This document shows positions 56,147 to 64,000 of a DNA stretch of 64,000 nt, in pieces (within the stretch, counting starts at the first letter, position 1; every line of letters starts with the position of its first letter). Below the pieces are notes generated by a model. It did not search any database and had not been told where the DNA came from. It was given only the letters and a program-made list of their open reading frames with translations. A program made the position numbers and the translations under genes. The stretch is from Gemmatimonadota bacterium (GTDB lineage: Bacteria > ARS69), in NCBI GenBank assembly GCA_030747075.1, contig JASLLL010000002.1, positions 62,001 through 126,000 on the forward strand, written 5' to 3'.

Positions 56147-57577
56147 TCAGTCCTCGGCCGGGACCTCTTCGGTGAGTGCGCTGAGTTTCGCAAGGTAGAC
56201 TTCGCGCTCCGGACCGCTGGCCGTCTCGAGGCGCATCTCCACGAACTCCTTCAGAACGCGCGAATTGTAGCGATCCGAAGTGTACATCTCCAGTTCGTCC
56301 ACATCGATCTCGTCGAAGAGACCGCCGCTCTTGTGCAACTCGACGAGGGCGTCCGTGGCGTCGGAGAAGAACTGCGTCCCGCTGCATCGACGAAGTTCCT
56401 CGTAAGCCTTCTCATGCGGGAGGCCCGCGCGGTAGGGGCGGTCGGAGGTCATCGCGTCAAATGCGTCCACCACCATGATGATCCGACTTCCCATCGGGAT
56501 ATCGTCTCCGGTGAGCCCGCGCGGGTAGCCGCCGCCGTCGGGTTGCTCATGGTGGCAGTACACGATCTCCGCCGCGTTCTCCAGGAACTTGAGTCCCTTC
56601 AGAATATCGTACCCCACCTTCGGATGGGTTCGCATGAGGCGGGTTTCCTTTTCGTCCAGGCGGCCGGGCTTCAGCAGAATGTCGTGCTGGATGGCGATCT
56701 TCCCGATGTCGTGCAGGAGCGCGCCGTATTCGATCTCCTCAACTTCCCGCTCTCCCACCCCGAGAGAGCGCGCAATCCGCACGGCATACTTCGAGATCCG
56801 GTAGGAGTGCCCGCGAGTGAAAGGGTCGCTCGCGTCGATCGCCGAAGCCAGCGCCTGCACGGTCGCGATGTGCGCTTCCTTCGTGTCGATCCACAGCTTG
56901 AACGAGTACCTTGCCAGAAACAGCGGGATCAGGAAGAGCGCCACGCCGACCGGCCCGATGCGCAGATGAACCAGTGCCAGGAGAATCCCGAACGGCAGGA
57001 AGAAGAACACATGGAGGATTTCCCACTGGAAGTTCATCTGCCAGACCCGGAAGGCGGAGATCTGGTCCTTCATGCCGATGGCGATGGCGATGAGTCCGGT
57101 GTTCACCAGGAAGTAGGTCAGGGGTGCCAGGACCAGCGGGAGCGCATGATGGGCATCGAGGACGAACGCCTGCCCGACCTCTCCTCCGGACTGCTGGTAC
57201 ACCCACCCCGCCAGCCCGATGGACAGAATGATCTGCCCCAGATTGAAGACGACCTTGTAGAGCGGATTCCGCTTCACGAGAACATTCGTCATCAGATCGG
57301 AGACGATCCCGAACCAGCACGCGAGAGCCGGCCCGAAGATGAGGATGGCCGCGAAGTCCAGCGCGGAGGTGACGGTGACGGTGGCGCCGCCGCGCGGAAG
57401 CGGAATGGGCGACATGGCCGCCACGGAGACCATGGCGGTCCACAGGAGAAGGCTGGTGACGGTGCCCGGCCCCCAGTCCAGCTCCATCAGCTGAATACTG
57501 GTTCGTGACAGAAGCGTGAGCCCCAGCCCGATCACCACCAGGATGTACAATCTTAGCGCTGGTTTCAGTTCCTTCAC
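56147..57577 (-). CDS. Membrane HD-GYP domain protein (putative c-di-GMP phosphodiesterase)
   Basis: Protein of 476 residues (GTG start at 57577). Residues 1-225 form about six to seven membrane helices with a sensor-like layout. The HD-GYP domain (about 235-430) has HD at 289-290 in LLHDIGK, the HHE motif near 342 and GGGYPRGL at 348-355, so both the metal ligands and the GYP motif are intact. It probably hydrolyses c-di-GMP in response to a membrane signal. The last 45 residues are a charged tail. Confidence 0.92.
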   Translation of the reverse strand: MKELKPALRLYILVVIGLGLTLLSRTSIQLMELDWGPGTVTSLLLWTAMVSVAAMSPIPLPRGGATVTVTSALDFAAILIFGPALACWFGIVSDLMTNVLVKRNPLYKVVFNLGQIILSIGLAGWVYQQSGGEVGQAFVLDAHHALPLVLAPLTYFLVNTGLIAIAIGMKDQISAFRVWQMNFQWEILHVFFFLPFGILLALVHLRIGPVGVALFLIPLFLARYSFKLWIDTKEAHIATVQALASAIDASDPFTRGHSYRISKYAVRIARSLGVGEREVEEIEYGALLHDIGKIAIQHDILLKPGRLDEKETRLMRTHPKVGYDILKGLKFLENAAEIVYCHHEQPDGGGYPRGLTGDDIPMGSRIIMVVDAFDAMTSDRPYRAGLPHEKAYEELRRCSGTQFFSDATDALVELHKSGGLFDEIDVDELEMYTSDRYNSRVLKEFVEMRLETASGPEREVYLAKLSALTEEVPAED

Positions 57578-57734
57578 GCGAACCCGCTCCGGATCACCTC
57601 ATCGAACCGGCCGACACCTCTCCAGTCCTCTTCAATCTACCAGTCGTTTCGACCGCCGGACGCCATCAGTACGCTGAGAATCAGCGCAGGCAAGAGGGCC
57701 ATCATGGAGATAGTCTCCCTTCCACGAAAGTCTC

Positions 57735-57756
57735 ACCCGAATCCGCTCGGACGGGT
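57735..57756 (-). terminator. Hairpin downstream of the 57798-58484 gene (weak terminator)
   Basis: ACCCG/CGGGT with an inner CCG/CGG stem, about 40 bases after the stop of the unknown minus-strand gene. It lacks a good T-run on the minus strand. The rest of the 220-base gap to the HD-GYP gene has no other feature I can support. Confidence 0.35.
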
Positions 57757-57797
57757 GGCATTCGCTACGCTCGGGAGCCGCTCTTCTCCTTCAATAC

Positions 57798-58484
57798 TCA
57801 GGCGAGAGGTGCCGGACCGATTTCGTATTCCACGGCTTCCCGGGGAGGAAGCCTCTCCAGAAGCCGGTTCACCGCGTCAAGGACCGCGAAAATCACGGCC
57901 CGGGTGGGATCATAGCCGATCTCACTGCATCCGAAGAGACTGTTTTCCGATCGCCCCTCCGCATGGTTCACACATACAACCAGGAGCTTGCGCCCCCCCA
58001 GTTCCTTCTCCTCCATTTCGCCCAGGGAGAATGGAGGCGCACCCTCCACCAGCCGGGAAATGGCGTCCAGCGTCGCCAGCGCCACGATTCTCCGGGTCTG
58101 GTAGCGGGTATTCGGCCCGGACGCACGGCCCGTGGCCTGAATGGGATCCGCGTGGAGCAGGACCTCCGCCTCGTAGCCGCCATTGACCTGATGCAGGCTC
58201 AATCCGCCCACCGCAACGCGGCCCAGTGCCTCCACCGATGCGGAATCCTCTTCGCCGTACTGAGCGATGGAGATCTTCCGGTGATCGAGATGAACGCCTT
58301 CCTCGGCGGCCAGGATGGCCTCGACATCGCGCGCAATCTGTTTCGGGGACCGCCCGGGCAGAGCGGTCACATGGACGGCGGAGATGGCGCCGTCCGTGCC
58401 CAGCTGGATCTCACAAGAGGATACATCGCGGAGCATGCAGATCAGGCGTTCCGCGGTCGCAAAGCTCTCGGCCGGTCTCTCCAT
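57798..58484 (-). CDS. Conserved-looking protein of unknown function
   Basis: Soluble protein of 228 residues; ATG at 58484 is chosen (G-rich stretch 11-17 bases upstream). Two parts can be seen. Residues about 10-70 (IQLGTDGAISAVHVTALPGR..KQIARDVEAIL) look like an alternating strand-helix domain with an ACT-like rhythm. Residues about 85-228 hold two similar units in which a Gly-rich strand is followed by an ALATLDAI.RLVEG or AVLDAVNRLLERL helix. There is no signal peptide, membrane helix or recognisable catalytic motif. I cannot assign a function. Confidence 0.62.
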   Translation of the reverse strand: MERPAESFATAERLICMLRDVSSCEIQLGTDGAISAVHVTALPGRSPKQIARDVEAILAAEEGVHLDHRKISIAQYGEEDSASVEALGRVAVGGLSLHQVNGGYEAEVLLHADPIQATGRASGPNTRYQTRRIVALATLDAISRLVEGAPPFSLGEMEEKELGGRKLLVVCVNHAEGRSENSLFGCSEIGYDPTRAVIFAVLDAVNRLLERLPPREAVEYEIGPAPLA

Positions 58485-58605
58485 CCCAATGTCCCCCCCC
58501 ACCCCCACCGGGGCCTGTCGCCCACCACCTGAACTACATAGCACAACCGCAGGCAGCATGGGAAGTTCTCCCTTCCGGGAGATTTCCTCCTTCCGCGCCC
58601 CCCGA

Positions 58606-59511
58606 TCAGCCGTCCCAGCCGCCGATTCTCCGAAGCGTCGCGTACCGGGCGTCGATCTCCGCGCGGTTCAGCCCCACGAGCCGCTCCATCGAGAAGGCCT
58701 CCACCGCAAACGACGCCGTCACCGCCCCGTACAGAAGCGCGCGCTTCACGCCGCCCGGCGAAAAATCTCCGCTCTCGGCCAGACTCCCCACAAACCCGCC
58801 CGCGAAAGTGTCTCCCGCGCCGGTCGGATCCCGGACCTCTTCCAGCGGATAGGCCGGGAGCCGGAGGAGGCGATCCCCTTCCGCAAAGAGAACCCCGTGT
58901 TCGCCCATCTTCACCACCACTCGGGACGGCCCCATGCCGCCGATCGCCCGCGCGGCGCGCACCACATTCCGCTCTCCGGCGAGGCTCTTCGCCTCCGTCT
59001 CGTTCAGGAGCAACACATCCACGCGCTGGAGAAGGCGCAGCAGTGCGTCCCGCTTTCCGTCGATCCAGAAGTTCATCGTGTCGCACACGACCATCTTCGG
59101 CCGGGACATCTGCTCCAGCACCGACAGCTGAAGCTCGGGGTCGATGTTCGCCAGGAAGACGAAGTCCTCCCCGCGGCTCGCCTCGGGAACGGCCGGACGG
59201 AAGTTCTCGAAGACATTCAAGTGGGTCGCCAGCGTCTCGGCATCGCCCAGTTCCTGTCCGTAGGAACCCGACCATCGGAAGGTCTTTCCCGACTCGACGG
59301 AGATCCCGGAAGTATCGACTCCCTGCGTGCGCAGGAACTCCAGCTCCGCCGCGTCAAAATCCTCGCCGACGACCGCGACCATCTTCACCGGCGAAAAAAA
59401 CCGCGCCGCCGACGCGAAGAATGTCGCCGAGCCACCCAGTGCGTCCTCCACCTGTCCGGAAGGCGTGGCCACGGTGTCGTACGCGATCGACCCCACCACC
59501 AGAATGCTCAT
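58606..59511 (-). CDS. PfkB-family carbohydrate/nucleoside kinase
   Basis: Ribokinase-superfamily kinase of 301 residues; ATG at 59511 follows AAAGAGGGG. It has the N-terminal VVGSIAYDTV, LGGSATFFASAA substrate loop and the C-terminal PfkB signature DPTGAGDTFAGGFVG with the catalytic Asp. Substrate cannot be read from sequence; fructose-phosphate, ribose, adenosine and sugar kinases all share this pattern. It lies 56 bases after argS. Confidence 0.9.
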   Translation of the reverse strand: MSILVVGSIAYDTVATPSGQVEDALGGSATFFASAARFFSPVKMVAVVGEDFDAAELEFLRTQGVDTSGISVESGKTFRWSGSYGQELGDAETLATHLNVFENFRPAVPEASRGEDFVFLANIDPELQLSVLEQMSRPKMVVCDTMNFWIDGKRDALLRLLQRVDVLLLNETEAKSLAGERNVVRAARAIGGMGPSRVVVKMGEHGVLFAEGDRLLRLPAYPLEEVRDPTGAGDTFAGGFVGSLAESGDFSPGGVKRALLYGAVTASFAVEAFSMERLVGLNRAEIDARYATLRRIGGWDG

Positions 59512-59567
59512 CGTCCCCTCTTTCTCCAAAGGCGCCGCGTGATCGGCCTGAGTCCGCGTCGAGCGCA

Positions 59568-61388
59568 TCACATTTCATCCATGGCGTGAATCCCCAACAG
59601 CCCCAGCGCGTCGCGGAGCACATCCGCCAGCACGCCCACCAGGAAGAGTCGAGCGCGCGAACAGGGCTCATCTTCCGTCAGTACACGGAACTTCGGCTCC
59701 TGCTTCCCGCGCGTGTAGAACCGGTGGTAGGTCCCCGCCAGTTCGCGAATGTAGGTCACCAGCCGGTGCGGCTCCATGCTCCGCGCCGCCTCCCGGACGA
59801 TCTCCGGATAGCGCAGAAGCGACCGCATGATGGCGACCTCCTCCTCGGCTCGCAACACCGAGAGATCCGGCGTCTTCCCGGGCTCCGGAAGAAGATCCTG
59901 CGCCATCGGCTGGCGGAAGATACTGCGCGAGCGCGCGTGCGCGTACTGCACATAGAACACGGGATTGTCCATGGACTCCCGCTTCGCCAGTTCCAGATCG
60001 AAATCCAGATGCGACGACGCCTTTCGCATCAGGAAGAAGAACCGCGAGACATCCGTCCCCACTTCCTCCACCAGTTCATCCAGCGTGACGAACTCTCCCT
60101 CGCGCTTCGACATCCGCACGGGCTCCCCGTCGCGAAGGAGGTTCACCTGCTGCACGATGTGAATGCGCAGCCACTCCTTGCCCAGCCCGAGCGCCTCCGC
60201 CGCCGCTTCCATCCGCCGTATGTAGCCGTGGTGATCCGGACCGAGAATGTCCACGACCCGGTCGAACCCCCGGCGTGCCTTGTCGAGATGGTAGGCGATG
60301 TCCGCGAGAAGATAGGTGGGCGTTCCGTCGGAGCGGCGCACGACGCGGTCCTTGTCGTCGCCGAACGCGGTGGAGAGGAACCAGCTGGCCCCGTCCCGCT
60401 CCGCAAGGTGCTCCCGTTCGCGAAGAACGCGCTCCGCCTCACACACGCGGCTCTCCCCGCCCTCGCCCGGCGCATGGAGACTGCTCTCCGGGAACCACCG
60501 GTCGAAGTCCACGCCGAAGCGACCCAGCGACTCCCCGGCCGCCGCGACCATCGAACGCAGCCCGAGCGCCGCGAAGTCGAATCCGTCCGCGAGCGCATCC
60601 ACCGCCTCCCGGGATGGCGACGCTCCCTCCGGCGCTTCTCCCGCCAGGTGCGCCACCTTCTCGATGGTCGCCCCGCCGGAAGCCGCACGCCGCACGAACT
60701 CCGCGGCCGCGTCCGGGGTGTCGCCCGCCGCTTCCCGCGCGGCCAGCGCGCTGGCCAGCGACTCGCCGAGCGCGGCCACATACGCTCCCCGGTAGCCGTC
60801 TTCCGGGAAGGGCGCGTCGTCGCGCCCGCCTGCGGCCAGAAACCGCGCCCGGAGCGACTCACCGAAGAGCCGCGCCTGATTCCCTTCGTCGTTCACATAG
60901 TACTCGGAGGCGGCCTCCACCCCGGCGGCCCGATACAGCCGGACGCACGCATCTCCGTACGCGGCGGCCCGCGCCGAAACGACATTCATGGGGCCGGTGG
61001 GGTTTGCGCTGACGAACTCCAGCTGAATGCGCCCCGTCTCGTGCGCAAGATCCTCGTCCCGCAGCATCTTTGCGCGCTTGGCCGGATCCGCCAGTTCGGC
61101 AAGGAACGCACGGATGCCGCCCGGAGCCACCCGGAGGTTGATGAACCCCGGCCCCGCGACTTCGGCCTCTCCGAGCGGGCCTTCGAAGCACTCCACAATG
61201 CGCTGCGCGATCGCGCGGGGATGGTCGCCGAGAGCGCCCTTCAGGAGGAACGCGGCGTTCGATGAAAAGTCCCCGTGCGATGCGTCGCGCGGATTCTCCA
61301 GCGAAAGCCCCTCCAGCAGGGCTTCGTCCACGGCCGGGTAGGCCGTTCGGATGGAGCGGCGCACTTCCTCGATCAGGAGATGTCGCAT
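59568..61388 (-). CDS. argS: Arginyl-tRNA synthetase with altered HIGH box
   Basis: Class I aaRS of 606 residues charging tRNA-Arg. The N-terminal Add-1 domain and GPGFINLRV junction are typical. The class I signature region reads EFVSANPTGPMNVVSARAA (residues 124-142): the usual HVGH is NVVS (135-138), checked at the nucleotide level at 60961-61000. The KMSKS equivalent is intact as VRMSKREG near 425, and the C-terminal anticodon domain (HRLVTYIRELAGTYHRFY) is complete. No frameshift is seen. As the only argS in the window it is probably functional with a variant active site. Confidence 0.93.
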   Translation of the reverse strand: MRHLLIEEVRRSIRTAYPAVDEALLEGLSLENPRDASHGDFSSNAAFLLKGALGDHPRAIAQRIVECFEGPLGEAEVAGPGFINLRVAPGGIRAFLAELADPAKRAKMLRDEDLAHETGRIQLEFVSANPTGPMNVVSARAAAYGDACVRLYRAAGVEAASEYYVNDEGNQARLFGESLRARFLAAGGRDDAPFPEDGYRGAYVAALGESLASALAAREAAGDTPDAAAEFVRRAASGGATIEKVAHLAGEAPEGASPSREAVDALADGFDFAALGLRSMVAAAGESLGRFGVDFDRWFPESSLHAPGEGGESRVCEAERVLREREHLAERDGASWFLSTAFGDDKDRVVRRSDGTPTYLLADIAYHLDKARRGFDRVVDILGPDHHGYIRRMEAAAEALGLGKEWLRIHIVQQVNLLRDGEPVRMSKREGEFVTLDELVEEVGTDVSRFFFLMRKASSHLDFDLELAKRESMDNPVFYVQYAHARSRSIFRQPMAQDLLPEPGKTPDLSVLRAEEEVAIMRSLLRYPEIVREAARSMEPHRLVTYIRELAGTYHRFYTRGKQEPKFRVLTEDEPCSRARLFLVGVLADVLRDALGLLGIHAMDEM

Positions 61389-61437
61389 GGGTCATCGGGC
61401 GCGACCCGGAGTCCAGTCCCGCAATGGCGGGGTGCCG

Positions 61438-61884
61438 TCAGGCGGACTCGCGCGTTTCGCCCTCCTCCTCCACCTCGATGGTCTTCGCATCTCCCCAGAG
61501 CGTTTCCAGGGAGTAGAAATCTCGCGTGTCCGTATAGAACACATGGACGACGACATCCACATAGTCCAGAAGAACCCAGCGGCCCGCGTCGTAGCCTTCG
61601 ATCTGCCAGACGCGGCTGCCCTCCTGCTTCATTGTCTCCTGGATGTGGGTGGCGATCGCCTTGACCTGAACATCGGAATCCGCGCTGCAGATCACGAAGT
61701 GGTCGACGACGGAAGTGAGTTCCTGAAGGTCGAGAACGCGGACATCGCGGGCTTTCTTCTCCAGAGCAAGCCGCGCGGCCCTTCTCGCAAGCCGGGTGGG
61801 GTCCAACGGGAAGCCGATCTCCTGGGAAAGTGGACTGAGGTCTCGGGCGGAGTCGCTCTCCGACGAGGGCGAACACTCTACCAC
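61438..61884 (-). CDS. rsfS: Ribosome silencing factor RsfS (Iojap family)
   Basis: RsfS binds uL14 and blocks 70S assembly when nutrients are low. The core is clear: LTSVVDHFVICSADSDVQVKAIA, then WVLLDYVDVVVHVF and RDFYSLETLWGDA. GTG at 61884 (148 residues) has GGAGG 8 bases upstream and overlaps the Gx gene stop; a TTG at 61806 would give 122 residues, nearer the family norm. The extra N-terminal residues are low-complexity and may not be translated. Confidence 0.92.
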   Translation of the reverse strand: MVECSPSSESDSARDLSPLSQEIGFPLDPTRLARRAARLALEKKARDVRVLDLQELTSVVDHFVICSADSDVQVKAIATHIQETMKQEGSRVWQIEGYDAGRWVLLDYVDVVVHVFYTDTRDFYSLETLWGDAKTIEVEEEGETRESA

Positions 61885-62387
61885 GCCGGGAGCCTCCGGT
61901 GGAGCGAAGAGACGAGTCCGCCGGTCACGAGCCCCAGCGGGACGGCGGGGCCCACGAGCATCGGCAGAAGGAAGAGCGCGCCGGCGCCCGGATCGAGCAG
62001 CAGGACGAGGACGGCGAGTTGGGCGCATCCGTGGGCGGCGGCTCCGGCAGCACTGACGCCAAGAAGCGAGAGCGGCGGCGAGGCGAAGCGAAGCGACGCG
62101 GCCATCACGACGAGCGCCGCCAGCGCCCCCGCCAGCGACAGGAGGAACGACGGCCCGCCGAGCGTCCCGAGAAGCAGCCCGGCGAGGGTCGTCCGGACGA
62201 GCGCCACTGCGGCCGCGCTTGCAAAGCCCAGCCGTGACAATGCCAGGAGCGTCACCGCGTTCGCCAGCCCCAGACGAAACCAGGGAACGGGCCGGGGGAA
62301 GAGGCTCTCGGCGATCTGAAGCGTCGCGGCCGCCACCACGAGAAGCGCCAGCCGCGCCACCGTCCGCGCGGGGATGCGCGGCGTCAC
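61878..62387 (-). CDS. Gx transporter family membrane protein (HepS-like, ECF S-component type)
   Basis: Membrane protein of 169 residues with five to six helices, similar to proteins labelled heptaprenyl diphosphate synthase component I or Gx transporter. LQIAESLFPRPVPWFRLGLANAVTLLALSRLG is the family hallmark region (split here: AESLFP..VPW, RLGLANAV). A GTG at 62387 overlaps the preceding stop by 4 bases. Such proteins look like substrate-binding S components of ECF importers; the neighbour order with a NusG-II protein and a polyprenyl synthase is a recurrent one. Substrate unknown. Confidence 0.83.
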   Translation of the reverse strand: MTPRIPARTVARLALLVVAAATLQIAESLFPRPVPWFRLGLANAVTLLALSRLGFASAAAVALVRTTLAGLLLGTLGGPSFLLSLAGALAALVVMAASLRFASPPLSLLGVSAAGAAAHGCAQLAVLVLLLDPGAGALFLLPMLVGPAVPLGLVTGGLVSSLHRRLPAW

Positions 62388-62788
62388 TCCGTCACCGCAT
62401 CGGGAGCGTCCGGGTCCGGCGTTCCGCCCGAGAGACGCACGATCACCCCGTTCGGCACGCACGCGATGAGATCGCCCGAACGCCTCTTCCAGCCCATGGA
62501 GACGCACACCTGCCCCGGGCATCCGCTCCGAACGACCCGCACGGCGCCGTGGCGCACTTCCACTTCCACCGGCCCCAGCGCTCCCGCAACGGGAATGCGC
62601 GCATCCTCCGCGAGCGGAATCCGCGCCACAGGAGTACGCCCCACCTCCACAATCGCTTCCGAGGGAACCGCCCGCCCCCCCGCAAACCACGGCGCGAAGG
62701 ACGCCAGCACCAGCGCCGCCGCCAGCGCGCGGTCCGCGCCGGTCATGGCACGCCAGAGCCCGCGCGGACTCCACCACGACGATGTCAC
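62384..62788 (-). CDS. NusG domain II-containing membrane-anchored protein
   Basis: Protein of 134 residues (GTG start at 62788). One N-terminal hydrophobic helix (ALAAALVLASFAPWFAGG) is followed by a NusG_II domain (PF07009) with the diagnostic SGCPGQVCVSMGW and LIACVPNGVIVRL. The paired Cys residues are conserved in the family. Function is not established; it commonly accompanies Gx transporter genes. Confidence 0.87.
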   Translation of the reverse strand: MTSSWWSPRGLWRAMTGADRALAAALVLASFAPWFAGGRAVPSEAIVEVGRTPVARIPLAEDARIPVAGALGPVEVEVRHGAVRVVRSGCPGQVCVSMGWKRRSGDLIACVPNGVIVRLSGGTPDPDAPDAVTE

Positions 62789-62884
62789 GAAACGCTCGGC
62801 ATGACTTGGGGGGCGAAGGAAGGCCGGGGCCGCGCGCCCGTCCGCGGAAAGAGGACCGACGGACGAGCCCGCCGGAGCGCCATG

Positions 62885-63862
62885 TCAGCTCCCCCGGGCG
62901 ATCACGAACTCCACGGTAGCGCGAAGCGGCGCCGCCACTTCCCCGAGGTCCAGCGCCGCAAGCCGATCCCGCGCGGACTCCGCGCAGGCGACCGCCTTCT
63001 GCCGCGCAAACTCCACGCCGCCGGTCTCCAGCACGAATGCGCACACTTCGTCCCACTCTCCATCGGAGGGATCCCCCCGGAGGAAGAACTCGCGCACGCG
63101 CGCGGCGCGATCCACCGCCCCCTGTTCCAGCGCGTGAATGAGCGGAAGCGTGGCAAACCCGAGGCGGAAGTCACTGCCCACCGGCTTCCCGATTTCCTGC
63201 GGATCGCCCGTGAAGTCGAAGATGTCGTCAATAATCTGGAAGGCGAACCCCAGATCCCGGCCGAACCGGGAAAACTCCGCGATACTCTCTTCCGGAAGGT
63301 CCGCGAGCGTTCCGCCGATTTCACATGACGCCGCAAAGAGTGCCGCCGTCTTCTCGTCGATCACCTGGAAATAGTCCTCTGCCGAAAGGTCCGCATTGCG
63401 GCGCTGGGCATATTCGCGGTTCATCCCGCAGCTCATCCGGTGGGTATGGTGGCTCAGGATGCCGATCGCCGAGTAAGCGCGGTATTCGCAGAGGATCTCG
63501 TAGGAGCGCGTGAACAGGTAATCGCCCATGAGGATGGCGGCCTGCTGATCCCACCGGTGGTTCACCGTGGGAAGTCCTCGCCGGACCGTCGTGCCGTCCA
63601 GGCAGTCGTCGTGGAGCAGCGTGGCCGTGTGAATGAGTTCCACGACCGCCGCGGACCACAGGAGCGCCTCGCGGTCGCGGACCTCTCCCAGACGCGCCGT
63701 CAAGAACAGCAGAATGGGACGGACCCTCTTCCCGCGAAGGGCGAGCACATGGTCCAGAATCTCACGGACCATGGGAACATCCGGCCGCGCAAGGGAGCCC
63801 AGACGCGATTCCAGCCCGTCGAGGTCCGGACGCACGAGTTCCACAACCTGCGGAAGAGTCAT
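62885..63862 (-). CDS. Polyprenyl (trans-prenyl) diphosphate synthase
   Basis: Isoprenyl chain-elongating enzyme of 325 residues; ATG at 63862 has AGGAGG 6 bases upstream and an upstream in-frame ATG (63964) is ignored. It shows the first aspartate-rich motif LLHDDCLD with TVRRG after it, and the second IIDDIFDFTGD, plus GKRVRPIL at the N-terminus. It probably makes the C35-C50 side chain of respiratory quinone or the undecaprenyl-type carrier precursor; the residue before the first motif does not settle chain length for me. No gene is seen between 63863 and the window end. Confidence 0.93.
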   Translation of the reverse strand: MTLPQVVELVRPDLDGLESRLGSLARPDVPMVREILDHVLALRGKRVRPILLFLTARLGEVRDREALLWSAAVVELIHTATLLHDDCLDGTTVRRGLPTVNHRWDQQAAILMGDYLFTRSYEILCEYRAYSAIGILSHHTHRMSCGMNREYAQRRNADLSAEDYFQVIDEKTAALFAASCEIGGTLADLPEESIAEFSRFGRDLGFAFQIIDDIFDFTGDPQEIGKPVGSDFRLGFATLPLIHALEQGAVDRAARVREFFLRGDPSDGEWDEVCAFVLETGGVEFARQKAVACAESARDRLAALDLGEVAAPLRATVEFVIARGS

Positions 63863-64000
63863 CACGGCCTCCTGATCGGACGCGCGTCTGGCCATCGACT
63901 CAGGCAACCGGGGACCACCTTCCAGGCCGGAATCCACAGGACAGGCTCCCGGCATCGCGGACATGACGAAACGGAACCGGGCGAAGGTATCAGGACGCGC

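Overview
The window is GC-rich, densely packed bacterial chromosome with diderm features: Lgt and Lnt lipoprotein processing, an outer-membrane beta-barrel protein and a LolA-like protein. Two secreted proteins, a gingipain-like C25 peptidase and a peptidylarginine-deiminase-like protein, end in a roughly 85-residue FlgD/type-IX-secretion-like module (PNP..., D.(A/T)GRRVA.L, W.....G, G.YF.R). That combination points to the FCB superphylum, for example an Eisenbacteria- or Krumholzibacteriota-like lineage. This placement is inferred from protein style and was not checked against marker trees. I see no rRNA, tRNA, CRISPR array, insertion sequence or phage gene.

Layout. 1-3.6 kb: surface-polysaccharide genes on the minus strand (GDP-fucose-synthase-like epimerase, GT4 glycosyltransferase, and a WecA-like glycosyl-phosphate transferase cut by the window edge). 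3.7-12.5 kb: a DUF2270 membrane protein, a secreted M3 peptidase, two GT-C-like membrane proteins and two lipoprotein alkaline-phosphatase-superfamily proteins, one with TPRs. 12.6-21.2 kb: a small secreted protein, the PAPS pair sat-cysC, the C25 peptidase with eight FG-GAP-like repeats, and a third membrane-anchored sulfatase-fold protein. 21.2-38.7 kb: a minus-strand run of 17 genes, ecfT-truA-talC-htrA-purB-purL-purQ-purS-purF-mreB-mreC-mreD-mrdA-rodA-lgt-aroE-comF, mostly joined by 4-nt stop/start overlaps; it combines purine synthesis with the cell-elongation machinery. 38.8-49.1 kb: secreted PAD-like protein, apgM-lnt, an asparaginase and sbcD-sbcC. 49.2-54.9 kb: an RND/MMPL transporter, a LolA-like protein and an outer-membrane barrel (plus strand), followed by a sigma-54 activator with a strong -24/-12 promoter of its own. 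55-64 kb: purM, a membrane HD-GYP protein, an unknown protein, and a run of polyprenyl synthase, NusG-II protein, Gx transporter, rsfS, argS and a PfkB kinase.

How the genes connect. purB, purL, purQ, purS and purF sit together, with purM 21 kb away. MreBCD, PBP2 and RodA form the elongasome, and Lgt/Lnt would mature the lipoproteins encoded here. Sat/CysC make PAPS, but no sulfotransferase is in the window. All three sulfatase-fold proteins carry Thr where sulfatases need Cys/Ser, so they are better read as phospho- or other transferases/hydrolases than as sulfatases.

Most unusual items: the Thr-type sulfatase-fold trio, an ArgS whose HIGH box reads NVVS, a tandem double PurS, the PAD-like protein with all catalytic residues and an FCB sorting tail, and the sigma-54 promoter in front of the activator gene beside the RND/LolA/barrel module.
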